Notes under the pieces: generated by a model
Database searches by the model: none
What the model was told of the DNA's origin: nothing
What the model saw: only the letters and a program-made list of their open reading frames with translations
Program-made: the position numbers and the translations under genes
DNA from: DHVE2 group archaeon
GTDB taxonomy: Archaea; Thermoplasmatota; Thermoplasmata; Thermoplasmatales; Aciduliprofundaceae
Length of the DNA stretch: 6,934 bases
Assembly: GCA_015520975.1 (NCBI GenBank)
Contig: WAOZ01000052.1
Coordinates: forward strand, 1 to 6,934
Reading direction: 5' to 3'
Shown here: positions 1 to 6,546 of the stretch, piece after piece
How positions within the stretch are numbered: position 1 is the stretch's first letter
How the letters are laid out: each line of letters begins with the position of its first letter

Positions 1-433
1 CAAATAAAGATACCGATGCAATATAAACAAATGCCATAAACCTATTTTCTGTTCGGATTTTGTTTATGATTTTTCTAACTCTCAAATAAAAACCCAGGAT
101 TATTGTTATACGCGCCACCACCCAAACCGGCGTAAAAATTGTAAAATAATATTCTTCGTCAAATATTTTTGTATAAATTGTGTTTACCCACACAATTTCT
201 GCCCCGAAAATCAATATACATCCAAGAACGATATATTTCCAGAAAGAACATAATTCAACGCATCGATGCGTATTGTATTTATACACAGAAATAAACAAAA
301 GAAATGTTGGGGCAATCATATATGTCAATCCTCTTAGAAAATCTGTGAATGAGATGAATCCGATAAGTCCCAGTATGAGGATGGCTGATGAAATAAAATA
401 CGAAAATAACTCACTTTTTTTGTCCCCCACCAT
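1..433 (-). CDS. Multi-spanning integral membrane protein, N-terminal part (runs off left edge)
   Basis: A frame stays open for 144 codons from an ATG at 433 to the window's left edge, so the 3' end is missing. The start reads MVGDKKSELFSYF, and an in-frame TGA lies directly before the ATG; the next codon, GTG, is the only near alternative. The product is strongly hydrophobic, with likely membrane segments near residues 10-30, 34-52, 65-86, 95-116 and from about 130, separated by short charged loops such as YKYNTHR, TKIFDEE and RVRKIINKIRTE. Positive charges cluster after segments 2 and 4. I recognise no family. GC is about 32% by hand count, clearly below the operon (about 47-50% in sampled stretches), which may reflect the Phe/Ile/Tyr-rich composition or an acquired gene. 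No Shine-Dalgarno is visible, but a TATA-like box lies about 26 bp upstream. The gene is divergent from the one at 520. The frame is well supported; the function is unknown. Confidence 0.72.
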   Translation of the reverse strand, partial: MVGDKKSELFSYFISSAILILGLIGFISFTDFLRGLTYMIAPTFLLFISVYKYNTHRCVELCSFWKYIVLGCILIFGAEIVWVNTIYTKIFDEEYYFTIFTPVWVVARITIILGFYLRVRKIINKIRTENRFMAFVYIASVSLF

Positions 434-454
434 TCAAATAGATTATCTGGTTCG

Positions 455-463
455 AATATTTAA
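455..463 (-). promoter_or_regulatory. TATA box for the minus-strand membrane gene (leaderless)
   Basis: On the minus strand this reads TTAAATATT, preceded by the purine-rich AAAAGAG, which could act as a BRE. Its centre is about 26 nt upstream of the ATG at 433. That is the usual archaeal TATA-to-transcription-start distance, so the transcript would begin at or next to the start codon. No Shine-Dalgarno is present, which fits leaderless translation. Inferred from sequence only. Confidence 0.5.
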
Positions 464-491
464 CTCTTTTCGGTATTTTTCATCAAAAAAA

Positions 492-500
492 TTAAATATA
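492..500 (+). promoter_or_regulatory. TATA box for the gene at 520 (leaderless)
   Basis: TTAAATATA follows an A-rich stretch (481-491) that could serve as a BRE. Its centre is about 24 nt before the ATG at 520, so transcription should start at or just before the start codon. No Shine-Dalgarno lies in the interval. Together with the box on the other strand at 455-463 it forms a compact divergent promoter pair inside 86 bp. Confidence 0.55.
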
Positions 501-519
501 CTTTGTATATTATACACAT

Positions 520-993
520 ATGAAAACGGGGTTAATAGTATTTCTGGTGGGCTTGGGATTGATTCTGGCTGGCGCTGTGGTATTCGGCTTTGTGTATTCC
601 CAGGTTCAGAGCAACACAAAGACTTTGGATCTCGGTCCCAATGAAACAAAGAGTATGTCGTTAACGCTGGATCAGGGAGAAACATATTTGATAACGATTA
701 CAAGCAAAAACAATGTGACATTCAGTTACAAGATATACGCACCAAACGGTACTGTGATAGAAAATGATACAAATGCAACTTCCTATGTTGCAACTATAAA
801 CGCAACCGCCGGAGGCACATACACATTACAGATCACTAACTTAGAATCGACAAGCACAACGATAGATGTTATGGTTTCTTCGGAGAGCGATATATTCACC
901 ATGGTAAAGAATGCGCTGGCTGCTGTGGCGCTGTGCTGTATAGGTATAATAGTGATCATCATTGGAATAATTCTTCTGATAATCAAAAAGTAA
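520..993 (+). CDS. Membrane-anchored, probably N-glycosylated small surface protein
   Basis: 157 residues starting MKTGLIVFLVG. An N-terminal hydrophobic segment (about residues 5-27) acts as signal anchor. A polar, Thr/Ser/Asn-rich region (about 30-125) follows, with alternating hydrophobic residues typical of beta strands. A very hydrophobic Ile-rich segment (about 132-155) ends in KK. With a membrane segment at each end, the central domain probably faces outside and both ends lie in the cytoplasm. The middle carries six N-x-S/T sequons, at Asn 41, 65, 76, 82, 85 and 94, which fits archaeal N-glycosylation and an external location. The strand pattern around GETYLITI, FSYKIYAPNGTVI and GGTYTLQITN resembles small beta-sandwich domains of the pre-peptidase C-terminal or GOLD/emp24 type; this is a resemblance, not an assignment. 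There are adjacent cysteines (139-140) in the C-terminal segment. It has its own leaderless-type promoter and is convergent with the oxidoreductase operon, so no functional link is implied. Function unknown. Confidence 0.82.
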   Translation: MKTGLIVFLVGLGLILAGAVVFGFVYSQVQSNTKTLDLGPNETKSMSLTLDQGETYLITITSKNNVTFSYKIYAPNGTVIENDTNATSYVATINATAGGTYTLQITNLESTSTTIDVMVSSESDIFTMVKNALAAVALCCIGIIVIIIGIILLIIKK

Positions 994-1001
994 AAATAAA
1001 A
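985..1001 (-). terminator. T-tract terminator of the por-ior operon
   Basis: Just past the iorB stop (1003-1005), the minus strand reads three T-tracts in succession: 1001-998, 996-992 and 989-985. Archaeal RNA polymerase terminates efficiently at such runs without a hairpin. The tracts overlap the last codons of the convergent gene ending at 993, which is possible because the Lys-Lys end of that protein is encoded by A-rich codons. Confidence 0.5.
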
Positions 1002-1002
1002 T

Positions 1003-1596
1003 CTATTCTTCTATTTTTTCTTTTGCTGCTTTTTCACCGAGCTCAAATGCAGTCATATTGAGAGCGTGATATTTTGGAGATATGCTTTCTTTAATTGCTT
1101 CCTTTAAAATTTCTTTATCTATGGGAAATGTTGGCACCGTGGATAATGCACCAAGCATAACAATATTCGTGGTTATTGTATTTCCCGCCTTGCGTGCAAG
1201 CTCTGTGGCTTCGATTGCAATCACCTTCAAACCGTGCATCTTAGCTATCAGTTCATCCACCGAAGGATATTTTCCCGCTCCTAGGGATACCGTGGTAGGT
1301 ATTATGGGCTCTGTGTTCACAACAACCCACGAATCTTCATGCGCTTTTCTGAGAATCCTGTATGCCTCAACTGGTTCGAAACCAACAATGATGTCCGCTT
1401 CGCCCATACCAAGTAACGGGCTTCTGGCATCACCTATTTTCATCTCCGTTACCACCACACCACCTCTCTGAGCCATCCCATGAACCTCGCTCATAACCAC
1501 ATTTAAGCCTGATTTCAGTGCAGCCTTTCCCACTATGCTCGACGCTGTTAGCACACCCTGACCGCCAACACCTGCGTATACTATCCCTACCTTCAT
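1003..1596 (-). CDS. iorB: Indolepyruvate:ferredoxin oxidoreductase, beta subunit
   Basis: 197 residues, the usual size for IorB. This subunit pairs with IorA in the cytoplasmic enzyme that oxidatively decarboxylates indolepyruvate, phenylpyruvate and hydroxyphenylpyruvate to aryl-acetyl-CoA while reducing ferredoxin. The whole protein is one POR gamma-type domain. The glycine-rich GVGGQG loop is at residues 9-14, and the family-typical HGMAQRGG motif is at 39-46, where pyruvate enzymes instead have GVERRGAP. IorB itself binds no cluster or thiamine, and none of the corresponding motifs is seen. The ATG at 1596 overlaps the iorA stop as ATGA (1593-1596). An AGGTGG Shine-Dalgarno at 1601-1606 lies 4 nt upstream, so translation is probably coupled to iorA. 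It is the last gene of the six-gene operon and ends 9 nt from the convergent gene. Identity is firm; substrate range is inferred from the family. Confidence 0.95.
   Translation of the reverse strand: MKVGIVYAGVGGQGVLTASSIVGKAALKSGLNVVMSEVHGMAQRGGVVVTEMKIGDARSPLLGMGEADIIVGFEPVEAYRILRKAHEDSWVVVNTEPIIPTTVSLGAGKYPSVDELIAKMHGLKVIAIEATELARKAGNTITTNIVMLGALSTVPTFPIDKEILKEAIKESISPKYHALNMTAFELGEKAAKEKIEE
1014..1034 (+). terminator. T-rich terminator for the gene at 520
   Basis: Downstream of the stop at 993 the plus strand has T-tracts at 1014-1019, 1021-1024 and 1030-1034 within a generally T-rich stretch from 1006. These lie inside the 3' end of iorB, where they are the reverse of Lys/Glu/Ala codons. 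A hairpin-free archaeal terminator is the likely reading. The strand-specific tracts on both sides of the junction would let the convergent genes stop each other's transcription. Confidence 0.4.
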
Positions 1597-3455
1597 TTTT
1601 CCACCTTCTCTATTGCTTTAAAGGGACATATTGTTGCACACACCCCACACCCATCACACAACGCGTCATTGATGTACACTTTTCCATCTTTTTTGAATAT
1701 GGCCGGACACGCCAGATAATCAGAGCATAAACCGCACTGGGTGCACTTCTCCTGATTTATCTCGTACACCCACCATGTTCCTTGCTTTCTTCTCCGCGCA
1801 TCCCAGATGAGTGCGCACTCCCTTTTCGCTATTATAACCGCAATACCTTCATGAGTTATTGCTTCTTTGAATACCTTTATCGTCTCTTTAACATCGTACG
1901 GATCCACTGTTTTCACAAACTCAATTCCTATCCCTCTGACTATCTTTTCAATATCCACATAGGGCGCTTCATCACCCAAACCATCCACAGGCAACCCGGG
2001 ATGCGGCTGATGCCCCGTCATCGCCGTGGTTCTGTTATCCAGCACGACATACACAAGGTTTGCTTTGTTGTGATACGCATCTATGAGTCCCGGTATTGAT
2101 GCATGGAAAAATGTCGAATCTCCCACAAAACCGATAACCTTCTGATTTGTTGCTTTTGCAAATCCAACCGCTGCACCGATGCTGCTACCCATACATAGCA
2201 GATAATCGGCCATTCTGTACGGTGGCTGTATACCCAGCGTATAGCACCCAATATCCGTCGTTATTATGGCGTCTTTTATTTTCAATTGTTTGAGAGCCAT
2301 CATCGCTGCATAATAGGTCGCTCTGTGTGGACAGCCCGGACACAGCACGGGAGGTCTTGATGGCAATTCTATTTCCTCCGGAGCGTAATTTTTGCTTTTA
2401 ATATCCAGATTAAGAATCTTGGAAAGCGCATCTTTTATGACATCCGGGCTGTATTCGTACGCCCTCGGGAAAAATCCGTCCATTTTTCCATATATTTTCA
2501 CATGTATGTTTTTCATCTGTGCAAGCGCACGAGTTTCCCTTTCCAGATAGGGTTCCAGTTCCTCCACGATTATAACAGTATCCACTGTTTTTAAGAATCG
2601 CTCAACAAGTTCCGCGGGAAACGGATGCGTAAAACCCAACTTAAGAATGTTCGCCTTTATATTGTATTCTTCCACAAAATCCGCTATATAATTGTACGCC
2701 ACACCGCTTGTTATTATCCCAATATCTCCACCGTGCAGTTCAATTCTGTTAAGTGGTGAGTTGCTCGCCTCCTTACGGGCAAGTTCTATTTTTTTGAGAA
2801 GTTCTCTGTGCATTTTTCGGGCGTTTGCCGGTACCGGCACATATTTTTCAGGTGCCTTTTCAAAATAACCCTTACCTCTTTTATTTTTGAGCTCTCCGAA
2901 TTCCACGATCCCCCGAACATGATTAACACGCGTTGTTGTGCGCACAAGCACGGGTATCTTTAAGCGCTCGGAAATCTCAAAAGCCTCTTTAACAAAATCT
3001 TTCATCTCCTGCGCATTGGCCGGTTCGAGCATCGGCATACCCGATATCATCGCATAATGACGATTATCCTGCTCGTTCTGCGAGGAATGCATGGATGGGT
3101 CATCTGCAGTCAAAATAACCAGCCCGCCATTCGTGCCGATATACGCTGTGGTCATAAACGCATCCGCCGCAACATTCAAACCGACATGCTTGAAAAACAC
3201 CAGAGATCTCAACCCGGATGCTGCCGCTGCCGCACTGACCTCCATAGCAACCTTTTCATTTGTAGAAAATTCAAAATATATACCTGCTTTTTTAGCGATT
3301 TTGTGCAGTGTGTTACCAATTTCGCTTGATGGTGTGCCCGGATATGTAGATGCAAAATCCAGTCCTGCTTCAAGAGCGCCTCTCACCACAGCTTCGTTAC
3401 CCAGAAGGAAATATTTCTTACCCGGCGCATTTTCAAGTATGAAATCATATTTCAT
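1593..3455 (-). CDS. iorA: Indolepyruvate:ferredoxin oxidoreductase, alpha subunit
   Basis: 620 residues, full length for IorA. It is the thiamine-diphosphate and iron-sulfur subunit that turns aryl-pyruvates plus CoA into aryl-acetyl-CoA, CO2 and reduced ferredoxin. The N-terminal POR pyrimidine-binding domain shows YPGTPSSE at 38-45 and NEKVAMEV at 66-73. The pyrophosphate-binding domain shows CPGCPHR at 372-378, DIGCYTLG from about 401, and the GDS...N thiamine/Mg signature from Gly445 to Asn474. The C-terminus holds two 4Fe-4S motifs: Cys571/574/577/583 and Cys600/603/606/610. The first has five residues between its third and fourth cysteines, against the classical three. A longer frame begins at GTG 3464, but I prefer ATG 3455, because a GGTGA Shine-Dalgarno (3461-3465) lies 5 nt before it and inside the longer version. 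It overlaps porB by 11 nt and iorB by 4 nt (ATGA), so it is co-transcribed with both. Identity is firm. Confidence 0.95.
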   Translation of the reverse strand: MKYDFILENAPGKKYFLLGNEAVVRGALEAGLDFASTYPGTPSSEIGNTLHKIAKKAGIYFEFSTNEKVAMEVSAAAAASGLRSLVFFKHVGLNVAADAFMTTAYIGTNGGLVILTADDPSMHSSQNEQDNRHYAMISGMPMLEPANAQEMKDFVKEAFEISERLKIPVLVRTTTRVNHVRGIVEFGELKNKRGKGYFEKAPEKYVPVPANARKMHRELLKKIELARKEASNSPLNRIELHGGDIGIITSGVAYNYIADFVEEYNIKANILKLGFTHPFPAELVERFLKTVDTVIIVEELEPYLERETRALAQMKNIHVKIYGKMDGFFPRAYEYSPDVIKDALSKILNLDIKSKNYAPEEIELPSRPPVLCPGCPHRATYYAAMMALKQLKIKDAIITTDIGCYTLGIQPPYRMADYLLCMGSSIGAAVGFAKATNQKVIGFVGDSTFFHASIPGLIDAYHNKANLVYVVLDNRTTAMTGHQPHPGLPVDGLGDEAPYVDIEKIVRGIGIEFVKTVDPYDVKETIKVFKEAITHEGIAVIIAKRECALIWDARRRKQGTWWVYEINQEKCTQCGLCSDYLACPAIFKKDGKVYINDALCDGCGVCATICPFKAIEKVEK

Positions 3456-4356
3456 GCGTCTCACCCTGCGTGATCTTCTCCTTGAGAAGCAGCTCCTCCC
3501 AGTTTCTATCCACTTCTTCCTGTATTCTCTCTATTTCCTCTTCGGTCAGATGCCTGAAACGGCCCTGCATCTTCAGATAATCCTTCATGGGCACGAATTT
3601 TTTGGGCTTCACAGTTATCCTGTATTTACCGTGCTCCACCTCGTATAACGGAAATGCCTTACTGAGAACGGCCATTTTCGATACCTCCACAGATTTGTTG
3701 GGGGGGACTCTCCAGCCAGTTGGGCACGGCGAGAACACCTGGAAAAACTTGGGACCCTTTATTTCCTTGGCTTTTTTGAGTTTTTTAATGAAATCTTCCG
3801 GGTACGCTATGGTCGCCGTTGCCACATAGGGTATCTTATGCGCAACCATGATTTCAGCCATATTTTTCTTGGGCTCCCATTTGTACATTCTTTTTTTGCC
3901 GCCAGGCGTCGTGGTGGTCCAGGCACCCATTGGCGTTGAGCCGGAGCGTTGAATACCTGTGTTCATATACGCCTCGTTATCGTACATAATGTAAAACACA
4001 TCATGGCCTCTTTCCACCGCGCCGCTGAGTGCCTGTATACCAATATCCGCCGTGCCACCGTCTCCTGCAAATCCAACAACATTCACATCCTCTTTGCCCA
4101 TCGCGTTCAGCGCTTCTTTTATTCCGGAAATGGCCGCTCCCGTAACCTCAAATGCGGTATAAAGAAGAGGCACCTCAAGGGCTCTGCGGGGATACACGCC
4201 GGGAATCACCGCCCAGCAGCACGCGGGAATGGATAAAATCGTGTTTTTACCCAGTGCTTTGAGCAAATACCTCATAACCAGTGTTGCTCCGCAACCGAGA
4301 CACGCTGTGTGTCCGGGCAACATGTATTCTTCCTCAGGAATAGGTAGATGTCTCAT
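3445..4356 (-). CDS. porB: Pyruvate:ferredoxin oxidoreductase, beta subunit
   Basis: 303 residues, normal for PorB. This cytoplasmic subunit binds thiamine diphosphate and one 4Fe-4S cluster in the enzyme that converts pyruvate and CoA to acetyl-CoA, CO2 and reduced ferredoxin. Cluster ligands are probably Cys19, Cys22, Cys46 or Cys47, and Cys211 (in SPCPTGW), a spacing typical of the family. The thiamine/Mg signature starts at GDGG (98-101) and ends at Asn127 in DNEAYMNTG. SGSTPMGAWTTTTPGGK (138-154) is also characteristic. The longest frame begins at GTG 4365, but I chose ATG 4356: its A is shared with the porA TAA stop (TAATG), and a GAGGTG Shine-Dalgarno (4363-4368) lies 6 nt upstream. 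The 3' end overlaps iorA by 11 nt. A 2-oxoisovalerate enzyme (VorB) would look much alike; pyruvate is preferred because of the overall match and gene order. Confidence 0.92.
   Translation of the reverse strand: MRHLPIPEEEYMLPGHTACLGCGATLVMRYLLKALGKNTILSIPACCWAVIPGVYPRRALEVPLLYTAFEVTGAAISGIKEALNAMGKEDVNVVGFAGDGGTADIGIQALSGAVERGHDVFYIMYDNEAYMNTGIQRSGSTPMGAWTTTTPGGKKRMYKWEPKKNMAEIMVAHKIPYVATATIAYPEDFIKKLKKAKEIKGPKFFQVFSPCPTGWRVPPNKSVEVSKMAVLSKAFPLYEVEHGKYRITVKPKKFVPMKDYLKMQGRFRHLTEEEIERIQEEVDRNWEELLLKEKITQGETHEI
3461..3465 (-). promoter_or_regulatory. Shine-Dalgarno site that sets the iorA start
   Basis: GGTGA on the minus strand, inside the end of porB, lies 5 nt from the ATG at 3455. The upstream GTG at 3464 falls within this site and has no such element at the right distance, so the nine extra bases of the longer frame are probably untranslated. 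Confidence 0.6.
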
Positions 4357-5546
4357 TAAGACCACCTCTCATCACCATGAAGGCCAACCCATTCAATCTC
4401 CCTATCAACCACACCATCTTTCGCTATTTTTAGCATATTATCAAATATTTTCACAAGCACATCCGGTGTTATATCTCTGCCACCGAGCCCGACCACATAG
4501 TTTTTGATGGGTTTATCGGTGTGGCCGTAAAGCGCACCTTTTGTTTCGGTGTAAAGTGCAGCACCGTATCCGAATGTATAGCTTCTATCAACTATGCCGA
4601 GCATATCCGCCTTTTTAACTATTTCTCTAAGTTCCTCATAAGGGAATGGTCTGAAGTACCGGATTCTTGCAAGACCCACCTTTTTGCCTTTCTCTCTCAG
4701 AGCGTCAATCACATCCTTTGCTGTGGAGGCAATTGTACCCATAACAACCATGATCGCATCGGCATCTTCGGTGCGGTATTCCTCAACAAGACCCGGATAC
4801 TTTCTGCCGAATACTTCCGCGAATTCTTCGGTTACCTTTCTTATCTCCTTTCTGGCCTCATCCATTGCGAGCGCCATTTTGTATCTGAACTCCATATAGG
4901 GTCCCTCGGGCATTATGAGAGATCCGAAACCTCCCGGGTCCTGCGGGTCAAGTTTGAATGCTGGCTCAAATTCACCGACAAAATCGTCCACAAGTTTCTG
5001 TTCAGGTACATCCACCGCCTCTGCCGTGTGGCTCAGAATGAATGCGTCTTCCATAATCATGGTGGGCAGAAGTATATTATGTTTTTCACCCACCCTGTAA
5101 GCCATAATTATGGAATCCAGCACTTCCTGATTGTTTTCCGAATAAATCTGCATCCAGCCAGTGTCACGCTGCGCGACACTATCCAGCTGGTCTGTCCATA
5201 CGCTCCACGGCGGTGCCATCGCACGATTGACCACGCTCATAACGATTGGTAATCGCGCACCGGAGGCCCATATGAGCATCTCGTGCATGAGTGTGAGGCC
5301 ATGGGCCGATGTGGCCGTGAATGTCCTAACACCCGTATTTTCCGCTGCTATGCAGGCGGCCATTGCACTGTGCTCGCTTTCCACTCTTATATATCTGGCA
5401 TCCATCTCGCCGTTGGCTATAAACTCGGCAATTTTCTCTATAATTGATGTTTGCGGTGTTATGGGATACGCTGCCACAACTTTGGGTTTGGAAAGGCGCG
5501 CACCCCACGCGGCACTCTCGTTACCCGTAAGAATCATTTTAGCCAT
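4356..5546 (-). CDS. porA: Pyruvate:ferredoxin oxidoreductase, alpha subunit
   Basis: 396 residues, the usual length for PorA. It supplies the pyrimidine-binding and substrate-binding domains of the pyruvate enzyme and works as a heterodimer with PorB. Family signatures are clear: GNESAAWGARL near the start, YPITPQT (27-33), ESEHSAM (56-62), TSAHGL (79-84), and NRA (107-109) followed by a DQLDS...RDTGW stretch (119-131). By analogy with the Desulfovibrio enzyme, Thr30 and Arg108 probably contact pyruvate, and the Glu within ESEHSAM should activate thiamine. The rest (about 220-396) matches the transketolase C-like and CoA-side domains. A TTG at 5573 opens a longer frame, but ATG 5546 is far better: a strong AGGAGG (5553-5558) lies 6 nt upstream and the protein then starts MAKMILTGNE as in relatives. 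One base separates it from the porD stop, and its own stop shares an A with porB. A 2-oxoisovalerate specificity cannot be excluded from sequence. Confidence 0.93.
   Translation of the reverse strand: MAKMILTGNESAAWGARLSKPKVVAAYPITPQTSIIEKIAEFIANGEMDARYIRVESEHSAMAACIAAENTGVRTFTATSAHGLTLMHEMLIWASGARLPIVMSVVNRAMAPPWSVWTDQLDSVAQRDTGWMQIYSENNQEVLDSIIMAYRVGEKHNILLPTMIMEDAFILSHTAEAVDVPEQKLVDDFVGEFEPAFKLDPQDPGGFGSLIMPEGPYMEFRYKMALAMDEARKEIRKVTEEFAEVFGRKYPGLVEEYRTEDADAIMVVMGTIASTAKDVIDALREKGKKVGLARIRYFRPFPYEELREIVKKADMLGIVDRSYTFGYGAALYTETKGALYGHTDKPIKNYVVGLGGRDITPDVLVKIFDNMLKIAKDGVVDREIEWVGLHGDERWS
4363..4368 (-). promoter_or_regulatory. Shine-Dalgarno site that sets the porB start
   Basis: GAGGTG within the last codons of porA, 6 nt before the ATG at 4356. 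The alternative GTG at 4365 overlaps the site itself, so it is an unlikely start. The TAATG stop-start overlap favours translational coupling of porA and porB, which are needed in equal amounts. Confidence 0.65.
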
Positions 5547-5547
5547 T

Positions 5548-5868
5548 TTAATCCTCCTCCAGTTTTTCTTCAAGTATCATTTCAATAGCATTCACGGGGC
5601 ATTCGTTGGCACATATACCACAACCTTTGCAGTAATCGTAATTAATCTTCACGCTGTCGAATTTTGCAAGCTGTGGTTTTGCAACAGGATGCGCATCTGG
5701 TGAATCAAACTCTATTGCCGGCTCCGGGCAGAATTTCCAGCAGATATAACATCTTATACACTTTTCATAGTTTATGATGGGTCTGAATGTTCTCCATCCA
5801 CCGGTTTTATTCTCCGTGCTGGGCACTTTGGCTATTGGTGTAGGTTCATCAGGAAGAATTATGGCCAT
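5548..5868 (-). CDS. porD: Pyruvate:ferredoxin oxidoreductase, delta (ferredoxin-like) subunit
   Basis: 106 residues, the expected size of the delta subunit. It is an 8Fe ferredoxin-type polypeptide that carries electrons from the PorB cluster to external ferredoxin. The two C-x2-C-x2-C-x3-C-P motifs use Cys37/40/43/47 and Cys80/83/86/90. The 32-residue insert between them (including EFDSPDAHPVAKPQ) is normal for PorD and distinguishes it from a free ferredoxin. An upstream ATG at 5874 overlaps the porC stop (ATGA), but the GGAGGTGA Shine-Dalgarno (5875-5882) abuts that codon. ATG 5868 sits 6 nt downstream of the site and gives the start MAIILPDEP, so I chose it; the difference is two residues. 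Two bases separate it from porC and one from porA. Confidence 0.93.
   Translation of the reverse strand: MAIILPDEPTPIAKVPSTENKTGGWRTFRPIINYEKCIRCYICWKFCPEPAIEFDSPDAHPVAKPQLAKFDSVKINYDYCKGCGICANECPVNAIEMILEEKLEED
5553..5558 (-). promoter_or_regulatory. Shine-Dalgarno site that sets the porA start
   Basis: AGGAGG (with GG also directly upstream) in the last codons of porD, 6 nt before the ATG at 5546. It is the strongest ribosome-binding site in the operon and rules out the weak TTG start at 5573, which lies upstream of it. Confidence 0.75.
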
Positions 5869-5870
5869 AT

Positions 5871-6431
5871 TCATTCACCTCCCATTATGGTTGCGTCATA
5901 AGCATCCTTCGCGGCAAGCGCATTTTCCTCCTGCTTGGCCGGCGCGGATTCTCTTATCGCGTTCATAACAGTTTCTATCTTTACAAGACCGCTTACCTTT
6001 GAAAACGCGCCCAGAATTGCTGTGTTCACAATAGGTGCCGCCTGAGAACCGAGATGATGCTTTATCGCTATGCTCGTCGCATCCACTGTGGCAATTTTAT
6101 CGTGGTTCAGTTCCTTTTTAATCTCCTCTGGGGTTTTTATTGTGTTTATGAGAACCCAGCCATCTTTTTTCAATCCCTTCAGCACATCCACCGCTTTGAG
6201 GAGTGATGGATCAAGAACTATAACATAGTCGGGCTCATAAATCTGATATTTGGCCCGTATGGGTCTTTCGTCCACCCGTGTGAATGCCGTCACCGGTGCA
6301 CCTCTTCGTTCCACGCCAAAATAAGGAAATGCTGATACATATTTACCTTCCATGAAAAACGCTTTTGCAAGTATTTTGGAGGCTATGACCGATCCCTGTC
6401 CGCCTCTTCCGTGAAAACGTATCTCTATCAT
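5871..6431 (-). CDS. porC: Pyruvate:ferredoxin oxidoreductase, gamma subunit
   Basis: 186 residues, full length for the gamma subunit (also called PorG). It forms the structural domain needed for assembly and CoA binding in the four-subunit pyruvate enzyme. The HGRGGQG loop is at residues 7-13 and GVERRGAP at 39-46, both diagnostic for the pyruvate/2-oxoacid branch rather than IorB. A DPSLL motif follows in the middle, and the C-terminal part is helical. It is the first gene of the operon. The ATG at 6431 has a GGTGAT Shine-Dalgarno at 6435-6440, 3 nt away, a slightly short spacing; I see no better in-frame start. The stop (TGA, 5871-5873) lies within the porD ribosome-binding region. It shares its fold with iorB, the last gene, so the operon starts and ends with gamma-type domains. 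Confidence 0.93.
   Translation of the reverse strand: MIEIRFHGRGGQGSVIASKILAKAFFMEGKYVSAFPYFGVERRGAPVTAFTRVDERPIRAKYQIYEPDYVIVLDPSLLKAVDVLKGLKKDGWVLINTIKTPEEIKKELNHDKIATVDATSIAIKHHLGSQAAPIVNTAILGAFSKVSGLVKIETVMNAIRESAPAKQEENALAAKDAYDATIMGGE
5875..5882 (-). promoter_or_regulatory. Shine-Dalgarno site that sets the porD start
   Basis: GGAGGTGA, an eight-base match to the archaeal anti-Shine-Dalgarno, is encoded by the Gly-Gly-Glu end of porC. It directly touches the ATG at 5874 (no spacing) but is 6 nt from the ATG at 5868, so the second ATG is the likelier start. Confidence 0.6.
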
Positions 6432-6459
6432 TCAATCACCAAAGGGTAATTGCATTATT

Positions 6460-6467
6460 CTATTTAT
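6460..6467 (-). promoter_or_regulatory. Candidate TATA box of the por-ior operon
   Basis: The minus strand reads ATAAATAG here. A start about 26 nt downstream would fall near 6437, giving a very short leader that cuts into the GGTGAT site at 6435-6440. That makes the fit imperfect. A second candidate, TTTAAAT at 6549-6555, would give a leader of about 95 nt that keeps the Shine-Dalgarno site intact. I cannot choose between them from sequence. Confidence 0.3.
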
Positions 6468-6546
6468 GGGCTTTCCCTCAATGGCAGAATTACGATTCCG
6501 AAAGTACACTAAAAGTATTATGTGTGATAATCGACAGAAAACAAAC

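Noticed and set aside
180..644. 154-codon plus-strand open frame
   Set aside because: It lies antisense to the left-edge membrane gene and overlaps the start of the better-supported gene at 520 in another frame; its translation changes character halfway and lacks domain features.
3091..3648. 185-codon plus-strand open frame spanning the iorA-porB junction
   Set aside because: It is antisense to two clear genes and has no recognisable domain, promoter or ribosome-binding site.
4521..5252. 243-codon plus-strand open frame antisense to porA
   Set aside because: It is a shadow of the porA reading frame. The translation is Cys/His-rich without motifs, and porA is unmistakable on the other strand.
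5547..5573. Longer porA start at TTG 5573
   Set aside because: It would place the strong AGGAGG site inside the coding region and add nine residues not found in the family; ATG 5546 is ideally spaced.
5548..5868. Free 8Fe ferredoxin instead of a PorD subunit
   Set aside because: The N-terminal extension, the insert between the two cluster motifs, and the position between porC and porA all fit the delta subunit.
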